Shown piece by piece: positions 15,918-23,208 of a stretch of 41,219 nt of DNA. Made by a program: the position numbers and the translations under genes. Each line of letters opens with the position of its first letter. Position 1 is the first letter of the stretch. The stretch comes from a virus. The DNA lies in the IMG/VR virus record IMGVR_UViG_3300043410_001190, positions 1 through 41,219 of that record; one strand, 5' to 3'. The notes below the pieces were generated by a model. The model ran no database searches. It worked only from the letters and a program-made list of their open reading frames with translations, and was not told the DNA's origin.

Positions 15918-18151
15918 TATACGATTACCTTTGCTGGATCCATTGCGCCAGGTGGCATCATTGCTTGTTTAGCGGCAATTTCTGCTTCTGCCATAGCTAG
16001 TTGAGCTTCTGCTTGTGCTTTTTGAGCCTTAGCTTTTTTCTCATCAATCTCTGCCTTCATGCCTTCAATCTGTAGTTGTTGCATCATCTGCTGCACGGGA
16101 TCAGGCGGTTGTTGCGCTGCTTGTTGTTGCTGTTGTATTAGTTGTTGATAGAATTCCTGGAATTCATCACGTGACATTAGCATTTGGTCAGCATCATAGC
16201 CAAGAGCTTCTACTTGATCACGGAAGCCTTGGAACATCTTAGGTAGTAGGTTAGGAAGTGTTTGACCACTCATAGCCTGATTGAATGCCGCAAATACTTG
16301 TAGTAGCATACTGGCTTTTTGTTGCTTGTAATCAGGCGAATCAATACCTAAGCCAACATTAATTTTAAATTCATCACGCTCATACCACTCACCTTCTTTT
16401 GAACGCTCATGGTCAATTGAAGGCTGACCAGTTACATTAATAAAACGTTGACGTACTGATGGGTGATCAGCATCATTCATTAAGAACCAGTAGAGAATAC
16501 GGAACAGTGGCTTGACTGCTGTCTCGCCATAACACATAATGTAATCTTCAATTTGAATATCTTGCTCACGCTGTTGTAACATAGCAGTGGTAGCAGGATT
16601 GCCATTGTTTAGACGACGACCAACTTGGTCATTCAGTGAGTTTTGTCCTACTTGTGACGCACGTTGAGCATCTAACATCTGGAAGATTGCTGCGGTTGCG
16701 CCGCTTGGATCAGGTTTAGGTATTGGGAATACACTATCGCTTAGGGGCCCACTAATAGATAGAGGCTGACCTTGTTCATTCTGACCATAAGGAATAATAC
16801 CAGGAGTACCTTCCATTAGTTTGCGCTGACCAGTAAGTGGGAATGCGCCTGATTTAGCAATGATTTGTAATGATGAACGATCTTGCTGTAACTTAACATC
16901 GGCTCGCATCATTGCTGTTTTTGCTAAGGTACTATCTTTAGCACGTTCAGCAATAGTAATTTCATCAGGACGATGTGGGTCACGGTTTAAGTTAGGTAGA
17001 ACGATAGGTAGTGGACCATCCCAGTAACTATTTTCTAGGATAGTATTATCTACAATAGCAAAGTGACGCCATTCAGCAATACCATCACGATCATAGTCAT
17101 AACGAATGTAGCCCTCAATTACCATTGAGACCTTCATGGTACTATCAAATGTAGCAGGACGAGAGGTAATGTTTAGGGTGTTGTGAACACGACGACGATA
17201 TTGTTTCTCGTTAGAGAAGTTAGTGTTGTATGATGTAGCAACTGAACCTAGATCCTCTGGGAAGTCGCGGGCATCTGGCCACATTTCATAGATATCAGTG
17301 CGTGGCATAAAACGGCGCTGGCAAACAAACTTAGCAGTATTAACTGATGTAGCTTCTTTGTCCATTAGGAATTCCTCTGGCGGAATTACTAGGATAGGGA
17401 ATGTAACTGTGTACTTTGTTATTTCAAACTCAGCCGTATACGTCTTACGGTAATTAGGAGAGGCTTCTTCCGCTTCTTCTTGGGCAACGGACTCTTCTTC
17501 ATTGTCATATGCTTCTTCACGAACCTTCATCAATTTCCACTCAACATAATCTGGTTGAGTATTTTCTTGTGCGATTACTTTGGCTGCTTCTGTGGCACCT
17601 TCAATAGTAGAGATGACTACGATACCGTCTTCAGTTACCGATGGAATTTCTTTTGTAATGGTGTATGTTTTCTCGCGGCAATCACGATACACACGTAGAG
17701 CACCACCAAATGGATACTTAGCGGCTGACTTAATACTATCACGTAAGATTAACTTACCATCATTCTGGTTGAATAGGATATTGCGTACCATCTTGGTAGC
17801 TTGTTCACTAGCTTCTACGTCATCTTCACCAATAGCACACGCTTCTACCGAATCATCAGTATAGAACGCAGTTGCTACCTGTGATACAACACGGTCAACT
17901 GCTGGCTGTACGTCATTCATAATGATACGTGGACCATTGGTGTTAGGACGTAATCTGTCTGCTGGAACACCGTCATAGAAGGTATCGTTCTCACGACGAA
18001 CAATAGAAACGGTATCAGCATAAACGTTAATAGCAACGCCGATCCATTGCTTGATTTGATTTAGGAATGTACTATCACGGTCATCTTTTGTAGTAAGAAT
18101 ATTACTAGTAGATGATCCCATTGGTTGCGGCGCTGTCTTTTTAATTGCCAT
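15917..18151 (-). CDS. Portal protein (P22/SU10-like)
   Basis: 744 aa, a size typical of P22-like portals. The start of the core reads RRENDTFYDGVP, then GPRIIMNDVQPAVDRVVSQV, the characteristic beginning of the clip/stem region. A central part includes EGYIRYDYDRDGIAEWRHF, a known portal-like segment, followed by helices (AKDSTLAKTAMMRADVKLQQ). Residues from about 655 onward form a long Gln/Ala-rich helix (LIQQQQQAAQQPPDPVQQMM and a Lys/Glu/Ala-rich coiled stretch), matching the C-terminal barrel that extends into P22-type capsids. It follows the large terminase, has AAAGG ahead of its ATG and a GATAAATA motif 23 bases upstream. It forms the dodecameric DNA gate and packaging-motor docking site. 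Confidence 0.88.
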   Translation of the reverse strand: MAIKKTAPQPMGSSTSNILTTKDDRDSTFLNQIKQWIGVAINVYADTVSIVRRENDTFYDGVPADRLRPNTNGPRIIMNDVQPAVDRVVSQVATAFYTDDSVEACAIGEDDVEASEQATKMVRNILFNQNDGKLILRDSIKSAAKYPFGGALRVYRDCREKTYTITKEIPSVTEDGIVVISTIEGATEAAKVIAQENTQPDYVEWKLMKVREEAYDNEEESVAQEEAEEASPNYRKTYTAEFEITKYTVTFPILVIPPEEFLMDKEATSVNTAKFVCQRRFMPRTDIYEMWPDARDFPEDLGSVATSYNTNFSNEKQYRRRVHNTLNITSRPATFDSTMKVSMVIEGYIRYDYDRDGIAEWRHFAIVDNTILENSYWDGPLPIVLPNLNRDPHRPDEITIAERAKDSTLAKTAMMRADVKLQQDRSSLQIIAKSGAFPLTGQRKLMEGTPGIIPYGQNEQGQPLSISGPLSDSVFPIPKPDPSGATAAIFQMLDAQRASQVGQNSLNDQVGRRLNNGNPATTAMLQQREQDIQIEDYIMCYGETAVKPLFRILYWFLMNDADHPSVRQRFINVTGQPSIDHERSKEGEWYERDEFKINVGLGIDSPDYKQQKASMLLQVFAAFNQAMSGQTLPNLLPKMFQGFRDQVEALGYDADQMLMSRDEFQEFYQQLIQQQQQAAQQPPDPVQQMMQQLQIEGMKAEIDEKKAKAQKAQAEAQLAMAEAEIAAKQAMMPPGAMDPAKVIV

Positions 18152-18173
18152 TGGATACCTTTGTTTTTATATC

Positions 18174-18356
18174 TTATTTATCACTATCGTCTATGGGCTT
18201 GATGGAAGCCACGGATAACTGATGGATTAAGAGATGTAGGATACCTATAATCTCTACATTACTACAATCACTATACATGTCAATCAACATTTTTAATTGA
18301 TTGAACATACTATTTAGGTCTTTGTTGTGCTCTTCTCGGGTGAATTTTATTCTCAT
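18174..18356 (-). CDS. Small unknown protein between terminase and portal
   Basis: 60 aa. Charged start (MRIKFTREEHNKDLNSMF) and a helical segment (QLKMLIDMYSDCSNVEIIGI), ending IKPIDDSDK. It starts one base after the terminase stop and its own stop codon overlaps the GATAAATA motif ahead of the portal. No domain recognised. The tight fit between two essential genes supports it being real. Confidence 0.55.
   Translation of the reverse strand: MRIKFTREEHNKDLNSMFNQLKMLIDMYSDCSNVEIIGILHLLIHQLSVASIKPIDDSDK
18175..18182 (-). promoter_or_regulatory. GATAAATA late-promoter-like motif ahead of portal
   Basis: GATAAATA on the minus strand, 23 bases ahead of the portal ATG, leaving room for an AAAGG ribosome site. 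Spacing is like T4 late promoters. Confidence 0.6.
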
Positions 18357-18357
18357 A

Positions 18358-19926
18358 TTAGTATGTATTTACACTCCAACTATTAATGTATCGTTGGGTC
18401 TTCATCAATTCTAACTCATCCTGGTATCCATCACGGAGTAAGGCATTGCTACCGTAGCGCTCAATACTTAAGGCAGCATAACGCAGGGCATCAATCAAGT
18501 GATCCGACCCACGGAATGTAACCTTACCATTACCAGTACGAGTAGTATGATACTGTTGGAGTTCTTCAATTAAAGCCGTACAGTGTGGTGATATCTTAAA
18601 CTCACCGAATCTCATCTTCTGGATAATCCACTGTAAGCCATAGTCAATACCACGACTTCCATCTGGGTTAGTAAAATGCTCACCTAGAGTATTAATACCA
18701 TACACATTAGTCAACTCATTGATTACCGATTCAGTTTCAGTATAACCTTTACGCTTACCGTCGGCTGGCCATGCTAGCGGTATATGACGACCACGATTCA
18801 GGATATGCGGTGTATACTCCAGTGGAGTTTGAGCACGGGCACAATACTCGTCATAGCAGTAGATAATCTTAGTGCGTGGGTCCTGTGCTAACCATATAAT
18901 AGCAGTAGGATCAGGCGAACGACCAAAGTCAATACCAGCAATCAGTTTGAAGTCAGCCGCAATAGCCGGCGCCGATTCAAGGATAATATCTCGCCAGTGT
19001 ACCTGAAACACGGCACCTTCACCCGCCATAGGAATACCCTTAGTACGACTATCAATCTCCCATGGTAGCCATGATGATATTAACAGATCACGTGTCTTTT
19101 GATCCAACAACTCTAACGGTACATCATCCCACGTATATCTGACCATACCATGGTTATCTTCGCCATTCCAGAAACGCTTAATCATATCAGTCCATCCAAC
19201 TAGTGGAGTAGCTGATAGATACAAGCGTCCTTCCTGCTGTGATGGGGTCTGAGCCAACGCACGAATCAATTCCGACACAATAGTATCGTCTTTAGGTTGC
19301 TCATCTAGCCAAATAACGTCGGCCTTACCACCCTGTAGTACGGCACGATCTTGCTCATAGGTAGCAATAGTTATAGTAGAGATCCGACCTGATTGATGAC
19401 GAATCTGGCAACCACCAATACCACGCTTATCACTACCAGTAACGATGCTATCAATAATAATGTTATCACGTGGTATTAATCCTGTTCCAATTGCGTCAAT
19501 ATCTGTTTTGTCAGCAGTACCAAATAAGGTATCCTGAATAGCTTCCCGGATCTGTGCCGATGACGCACCTGCCGCAATCAACTTAATACCGGTCTCGTAG
19601 CGAATGTCGGTCCACCACCATGGATAAATGCCAGTAAGATGACAAGCAATAGCATATCCCACACTATAAGATTTACCACTACGGTTACTAGCAATAACAG
19701 CTTGCGCCATAGTATGTAGGTGATACAGTGGACGCTGATATTCATACGGTTCAAACCACGTAAGACGATCATACTGAATTTCATCTTCAAACTTCTTAAC
19801 TAGTTTAGTAACCAAATCTACTTGACCACGATTATCATAGTCAATAGTAATATTGACTTCCTCTAGGTATTCCTTAGTACGTTGTAAGGCACGACCACGT
19901 AGGTCTGGTGCGGCTAATAAGCTCAT
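18358..19926 (-). CDS. terL: Terminase large subunit
   Basis: 522 aa. Walker A variant SNRSGKS at residues 80-86, Walker B VIWLDE at 204-209 with the catalytic Glu, and the coupling motif LSATP at 238-242 make up the packaging ATPase. The nuclease half starts with AGIDFGRSPDP (Asp at 333), followed by YDEY near 359 and the final acidic motif GSDHLIDALRY (Asp 474 and 479 region), which together bind the metals of the RNase H-like fold. Length and motifs suit the P22-like headful group, though the packaging type cannot be decided from this alone. It overlaps the upstream 74-aa gene by four bases (ATGA). Confidence 0.93.
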   Translation of the reverse strand: MSLLAAPDLRGRALQRTKEYLEEVNITIDYDNRGQVDLVTKLVKKFEDEIQYDRLTWFEPYEYQRPLYHLHTMAQAVIASNRSGKSYSVGYAIACHLTGIYPWWWTDIRYETGIKLIAAGASSAQIREAIQDTLFGTADKTDIDAIGTGLIPRDNIIIDSIVTGSDKRGIGGCQIRHQSGRISTITIATYEQDRAVLQGGKADVIWLDEQPKDDTIVSELIRALAQTPSQQEGRLYLSATPLVGWTDMIKRFWNGEDNHGMVRYTWDDVPLELLDQKTRDLLISSWLPWEIDSRTKGIPMAGEGAVFQVHWRDIILESAPAIAADFKLIAGIDFGRSPDPTAIIWLAQDPRTKIIYCYDEYCARAQTPLEYTPHILNRGRHIPLAWPADGKRKGYTETESVINELTNVYGINTLGEHFTNPDGSRGIDYGLQWIIQKMRFGEFKISPHCTALIEELQQYHTTRTGNGKVTFRGSDHLIDALRYAALSIERYGSNALLRDGYQDELELMKTQRYINSWSVNTY

Positions 19927-20147
19927 TTGAGTTCACTACCATCCCAAGATAAGATAGCATTCATAGTGTATAGTGGGCAACGATATTCAACCCGATACAC
20001 ACCAGGCTCCACACCAACAAAATGATCCCTATAATTCCCCCAGTCATCTAGGCCAATGCCACTAGTAATAACTACCACCTCGGGTTTACGGAGTGGTGTC
20101 TGTGGTGTCGTTGTCGTCTCTTCGGGTGTTGCTTTCGTCTTTGCCAT
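19923..20147 (-). CDS. Small protein coupled to the terminase genes
   Basis: 74 aa. Thr/Pro-rich start (ATPEETTTTPQTPLRKPEV), then a compact beta-rich part (YRDHFVGVEPGVYRVEYRCP, AILSWDGSELK). It overlaps the end of the small terminase gene by 62 bases in another frame and the start of the large terminase by four. Both overlaps are in the same direction and the beta part lies mostly outside them, so it is likely real. Not recognised. Confidence 0.6.
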   Translation of the reverse strand: MAKTKATPEETTTTPQTPLRKPEVVVITSGIGLDDWGNYRDHFVGVEPGVYRVEYRCPLYTMNAILSWDGSELK

Positions 20148-20709
20148 TGTTTTCTTTCAGTTGTAATTCCTGTAACTGTAGTGCGATTTCATCTACAGTA
20201 GTGTCCTGTTGGACGTTCATATCTACTTGAGTAGTAGGTTTGCCCACTACCCGATCCCATACAGCCATAAGTGCGTTTTGATCACGCTCCTCAATAGCTT
20301 TCTGTAGAATGACCTGTGCTGCTAGGTGTAATTCCCGCAGCCATTCATCCTTATTTTGATTTATCAGTTCCTCTGACGCCTTGCGAATTTGTTGTGATAA
20401 GGCACGGTGCATCATTTTACCTGCGATTTCTTCTGTTGGTACTTGTTTCATATATTCCCATTTAGGATTGCGGCCAGTTTCAGCCAACGCTTTAGTGCGT
20501 TCTACCAGTAGTTCGCTATTCTTACGACGATTAGCCCCAGCGTTAGCAATGTGTTCGGGCGACTGCTTGCGACCAAGACATACCTGTAGATCAGGTCTGG
20601 TAATAGGACGGGCAGGCACCTTGATGAGTTCACCTTTACTATTGGTGTAACTGTATGCTCGGCCCCATGGTACTGGTGTTTCTTGCATGCAATTATTTAG
20701 TGTTACCAT
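20086..20709 (-). CDS. Putative terminase small subunit
   Basis: 207 aa. Charged and helical after an N-terminal basic segment (KVPARPITRPDLQVCLGRKQ and SPEHIANAGANRRKNSELL). The central helices (EIAGKMMHRALSQQIRKASEE, AAQVILQKAIEERDQNALMA) followed by VWDRVVGKPTTQVDM resemble the end of many small terminases. The tail is acidic and disordered (ESNTRRDDNDTTDTTP). Position ahead of the large subunit supports recognition of the packaging start. An in-frame ATG at 20688 is an alternative start; neither has a clear ribosome site, and a leftward terminator lies just upstream, so expression may need read-through. Confidence 0.65.
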   Translation of the reverse strand: MVTLNNCMQETPVPWGRAYSYTNSKGELIKVPARPITRPDLQVCLGRKQSPEHIANAGANRRKNSELLVERTKALAETGRNPKWEYMKQVPTEEIAGKMMHRALSQQIRKASEELINQNKDEWLRELHLAAQVILQKAIEERDQNALMAVWDRVVGKPTTQVDMNVQQDTTVDEIALQLQELQLKENNGKDESNTRRDDNDTTDTTP

Positions 20710-20757
20710 AGGAAAACCGTATTTTTAGTGGTGGCGCCTGCAGGATTGAATATGGAA

Positions 20758-20784
20758 AGAAAAATGGCCCAATGCTAGGGGCCA
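20758..20784 (-). terminator. Rho-independent terminator upstream of terminase operon
   Basis: Minus strand: TGGCCC pairs with GGGCCA across an 8-base loop, followed by TTTTTC. The sequence CCATTTTTCTTTCC of its arm and tail is repeated exactly in the leftward terminator at 25809-25846. It ends leftward transcripts from the early genes or from the CATAAATA motif at 20848. Confidence 0.75.
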
Positions 20785-20847
20785 CTTTCTCCCGCAAGTA
20801 CCGAATTATACCGTTGGGCTGCTTCAAGCAGGAATCAATTTACTGTT

Positions 20848-20855
20848 TATTTATG
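20848..20855 (-). promoter_or_regulatory. CATAAATA late-promoter-like motif
   Basis: CATAAATA on the minus strand, about 65 bases before the terminator at 20758-20784 and 140 bases before the small terminase gene. It may drive the packaging genes by read-through or a short RNA. Confidence 0.4.
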
Positions 20856-21272
20856 AGGCCGAAAATGTAACCGCGTTTTTGTGGTGGACTAGGAACCATA
20901 CGGAAATTTTATATGGTGAAAAAACTTCAGACTGTCGGCTCGTGCGCACGGTGAGTCCTGCCAACTGTCGCTAACAGTAGCATGATAGAGCCTAGCAAGG
21001 ACCGTGCCCGACGCTACACACTCAAGCGTGTAGTACGGTAGTATTATAGTAGTTAAGTATTACATATGGTGGTTGCCGTCATCCTTTCTATATCGTGTCT
21101 CATTGTAGCATATTATTGTCCGCCTGTCAAGTACACTATAAGTATTACAATAACCATACAGTGGACAACAGTAGTACTATTGTAGTAGGCACGCTGTTAC
21201 ACGCTCAATGAAGCGTACTTTAGCGTGCCACTATGGTTGGCGGCTGAGCGTTTAGTATTCTTTATTAGTGTA

Positions 21273-21357
21273 ATTGTATACAATAGTTTACTGTTTGCTA
21301 CTGTCCTCCTAGAATCCGCCGCAAATTGTATACAAAATAGCTACAAATTGTATACAA
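21273..21357. repeat. Three TTGTATACAA palindromes (operator-like)
   Basis: Perfect 10-bp palindromes TTGTATACAA at 21274-21283, 21326-21335 and 21348-21357. The last two share CAAATTGTATACAAAA. Starts are 52 and 22 bases apart, close to five and two DNA turns, so a dimeric regulator could bind on one face. No regulator gene is visible in the window. Confidence 0.75.
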
Positions 21358-21376
21358 AACTGGGCTGCGCGGAAGA

Positions 21377-21391
21377 TGAGAATAATTCTCA
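21377..21391. promoter_or_regulatory. Fur-box-like 7-1-7 palindrome
   Basis: TGAGAATAATTCTCA is a perfect 7-1-7 inverted repeat and differs from the classical Fur core TGATAATNATTATCA by one base in each half; TGAGAAT half-sites are common in real Fur sites. It lies 11 bases after the stop of the 53-aa gene. It might instead be a weak hairpin at the end of that transcript. Confidence 0.4.
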
Positions 21392-21402
21392 TTTACATTA
21401 AT

Positions 21403-21564
21403 TCATAGGGTTTCGTCCGCTCTGTTGATGAAGATTAATGCGTCTTGTAGATGAGAACGAGCCTGTTGAACATCGTCGTTATCTATATCATATATTAAAG
21501 AACACAGTTCTTCTGCCAGATGGCGAATGTCAGTGATTGCGTGTGCGATTTCTGTTGTAGTCAT
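21403..21564 (-). CDS. Small helical early protein (53 aa)
   Basis: 53 codons plus stop starting MTTTEIAHAITDIRHLAEEL and ending IFINRADETL. It is alpha-helical and acidic, with no known domain. AGGGA precedes the ATG by eight to nine bases. It follows the 165-aa gene by 22 bases and is probably in the same transcript from the promoter at 22114-22142. Codon structure and the ribosome site support it. Confidence 0.65.
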   Translation of the reverse strand: MTTTEIAHAITDIRHLAEELCSLIYDIDNDDVQQARSHLQDALIFINRADETL

Positions 21565-21586
21565 GGTTATAGTCCCTGTATTGTGA

Positions 21587-22084
21587 TTAATAGTCGTAGC
21601 AATCTAAGAATTCACTGCGAGTAGGCTCATCCAGCATATCAGCAATGTTCATGTAGTGAGTATCAAAGTCAGTGCGCCACCATTTAGCTTCTAAGTATGC
21701 ATATGCGATGCCGTATCTGTCGCTGTCGCTTCTGCGTTGTGATAGTGAACGACGACGAAGAATACGGCGAGAGCGGGCATCACTGATAAATTGAGCATAT
21801 ACGCTAATTCTGTGTGTATTGCGTACATCATTAAGTTCACAGTTGAGCGCCTTAGCAATCTGCTTAGTTGCTACGAGTTCTGCGTCACTGTATGAGTATG
21901 CTTCTAGCGTGAAGTTATTATACCCTAGTTGAGCGATTGCTTGATTGTATGCTTGCTTCTGCTGAGCGAAGATAGCATCTCTCACGCCTGGCTCGTTCTG
22001 CTGTGCGTAAGTAAGACCAGTAGCGCCACTGTCGTTTGCAGTTGAGAGCTTGATTGTGTATGTGAATTTAGCGATTTTAGGCAT
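21587..22084 (-). CDS. Unknown early protein (165 aa)
   Basis: 165 aa, not recognised. Residues 1-60 include beta-like FTYTIKLSTAND and helical GVRDAIFAQQKQAYNQAIAQ. A basic patch RSRRILRRRSLSQRRSDSD lies at about residues 104-122 and could contact nucleic acid. The C-terminus is acidic with aromatics (MLDEPTRSEFLDCYDY). AAGGA is about eight bases ahead of the ATG and a near-consensus sigma70 promoter about 30 bases further. Short size, own host-type promoter and position suggest an early gene that acts on the host or on regulation. Confidence 0.7.
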   Translation of the reverse strand: MPKIAKFTYTIKLSTANDSGATGLTYAQQNEPGVRDAIFAQQKQAYNQAIAQLGYNNFTLEAYSYSDAELVATKQIAKALNCELNDVRNTHRISVYAQFISDARSRRILRRRSLSQRRSDSDRYGIAYAYLEAKWWRTDFDTHYMNIADMLDEPTRSEFLDCYDY

Positions 22085-22113
22085 TTTAGTGTCCTTGTTG
22101 AGTTGATGTGTTA

Positions 22114-22142
22114 ATTATAGCTGAGTTTAGAGATAAAGTCAA
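22114..22142 (-). promoter_or_regulatory. Strong sigma70 promoter of the 165-aa early gene
   Basis: Minus strand TTGACT (22137-22142), 17-bp spacer, TATAAT (22114-22119). It is followed by a leader CATCAACTCAACAAGGA which is also present behind the promoter at 22734-22762. Confidence 0.88.
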
Positions 22143-22168
22143 GTGTTTTTTTAATGTATTGGGCCATT

Positions 22169-22702
22169 TTAGGCGGCTCGTCTAAACAATTCTGTGTACT
22201 TTAGCATTAATACAGTGAGAACTGCGTCTGATGCAGAATTCTCTAGTAAATGTGCGAATTCACGATAAGGATCGTTGTTGCCGTAGCACTCAATGTAATC
22301 ATCTACAATACGAATGAACAAGTCAACATTGTTCTTCTCTTGCTCGTCATAACCGTCGTTGTTCATAGTATCTAGCTCTATTGATAAGCTAGTGAATGTC
22401 TGCCAAATGGGCATTGTGCCTAGATGTGTGTCTATGTAATCTTGTAGTGAGTGTTTAAAGTCGCTGTTCATGTCTGCTACCCAGCTATCTTCTTGTATGT
22501 CTAAGAACATCATATATCCGTCTGTGTCTGTGTCTTCATAGTGAAGCATATCTGTGATTGCCGCCGCATACAGCTGGTCTTCTGCTTTAGCGTTGCTGAC
22601 TTGTGCTATTTTGTATAGCTTGGCGTCAATAGCGTCAATAACTTCACGAGGAATGTCCCAGCAAGGCGCTGTATAGATTAATGCGAAGTCGTGTTTGTTC
22701 AT
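22169..22702 (-). CDS. Unknown acidic early protein (177 aa)
   Basis: 177 aa from the start MNKHDFALIYTAPCWDIP. An open frame continues 36 codons further upstream, but that stretch contains the promoter at 22734-22762, so the internal start is chosen. The protein is very acidic (EDTDTDGYMMFLDIQEDSW, DYIECYGNNDPYREF), with many Asp/Glu and Tyr and no known domain. Acidic small early phage proteins are often DNA mimics or host inhibitors, but nothing here proves that. It has the same promoter-leader arrangement as the 165-aa gene, so both should be expressed together early. Confidence 0.7.
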   Translation of the reverse strand: MNKHDFALIYTAPCWDIPREVIDAIDAKLYKIAQVSNAKAEDQLYAAAITDMLHYEDTDTDGYMMFLDIQEDSWVADMNSDFKHSLQDYIDTHLGTMPIWQTFTSLSIELDTMNNDGYDEQEKNNVDLFIRIVDDYIECYGNNDPYREFAHLLENSASDAVLTVLMLKYTELFRRAA

Positions 22703-22733
22703 ATAAATTTGCCTGTTGAGTTGATGAGTTATA

Positions 22734-22762
22734 AGTATAACTGATTTATGAGTTTGCGTCAA
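22734..22762 (-). promoter_or_regulatory. Strong sigma70 promoter of the 177-aa early gene
   Basis: Minus strand TTGACG (22757-22762), 17-bp spacer, TATACT (22734-22739), then CATCAACTCAACAGG as leader. It is divergent from the promoter at 22821-22849. Confidence 0.85.
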
Positions 22763-22820
22763 CACATTTGTAACTATTGGAACTGTAGGTTGATAGCAAA
22801 ATACAATCACAGAAAAAGTT

Positions 22821-22849
22821 TTGAGCGTAAACTTTTGACTAAATATTAT
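22821..22849 (+). promoter_or_regulatory. Probable sigma70 promoter of the glycosyltransferase pair
   Basis: TTGAGC (22821-22826), 17-bp spacer, TATTAT (22844-22849) on the plus strand. It would give a leader of about 175 bases ahead of the 23032 start, containing the terminator-like hairpin at 22964-22987. Confidence 0.55.
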
Positions 22850-22963
22850 TGTGAATGGCGCCCGATAGTACCATTTACTGAGTGAGTAGTACTTTTGCGC
22901 TAATTGAGTACCTTCTACTTACGGTGTAATACTTTTCACTTACTTTTTACAATATGAAATCTC

Positions 22964-22987
22964 GGGGCTCTGGTAGCCCTATTTTTG
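22964..22987 (+). terminator. Terminator or attenuator in the glycosyltransferase leader
   Basis: GGGCT (22965-22969) pairs with AGCCC (22975-22979) around a 5-base loop, followed by TATTTTTG. It sits between promoter and first gene, so it may attenuate transcription. It also argues against the ATG at 22954, whose first codons would lie over it. Confidence 0.55.
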
Positions 22988-23031
22988 TATCTTGTAACCT
23001 ACCTAACCTCCAAATAGGAAACCAATTCGCT

Positions 23032-23208
23032 ATGGACGATATAGATTATATACCTGGTAACATTGAATTTGCCGTAATGGATTTACAGCAGTTAATTGAG
23101 GATGAGATTGGGGCCAAACGCATGACTAGGCAAGATGTATTTGCCTTGATGGAATTCCAGGAGTTCTTGAATGAGTTGTATGTCCATGATATTATGGGGG
23201 ACGACTAA
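23032..23208 (+). CDS. Small acidic protein ahead of glycosyltransferase
   Basis: 58 aa from MDDIDYIPGNIEFAVMD to YVHDIMGDD. An in-frame ATG at 22954 would add 26 residues, but those overlap a terminator-like hairpin and look non-coding; TAGGAA lies ahead of the chosen start. Mostly helical and acidic (LQQLIEDEIGAKRMTRQD, MEFQEFLNELYV). Its stop overlaps the glycosyltransferase start (TAATG), so the two are co-translated. Function unknown; possibly a partner of the enzyme. Confidence 0.6.
   Translation: MDDIDYIPGNIEFAVMDLQQLIEDEIGAKRMTRQDVFALMEFQEFLNELYVHDIMGDD

Larger units (their letters stand above)
20710..21402. other. 693-bp non-coding gap with strong secondary structure
   Basis: No convincing gene. 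From 20935 to 21229 the sequence folds well on either strand: GCACGGT (20946) with ACCGTGC (21001), flanked by GTCGG/CCGAC; ACTGT/ACAGT and CTACAC/GTGTAG hairpins; TTGTCCGC (21116) with GTGGACAA (21161); and GGCACGCT (21188) with AGCGTGCC (21222) enclosing ACGCT/AGCGT with a symmetrical 5x5 internal loop. To its right lie three TTGTATACAA palindromes and a Fur-like box; to its left a CATAAATA motif and a terminator. It could be a structured RNA, a control region or a replication or packaging site. Direction cannot be decided. Confidence 0.6.

Noticed and set aside
22703-22810. Upstream extension of the 177-aa gene to 22810
   Set aside because: It overlaps a near-consensus promoter and the shared leader, and has no ribosome site.
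22831-22950. Four ACTTTT motifs as an operator array
   Set aside because: The motif is short and AT-rich and the flanks differ; chance is likely. Mentioned only as context.
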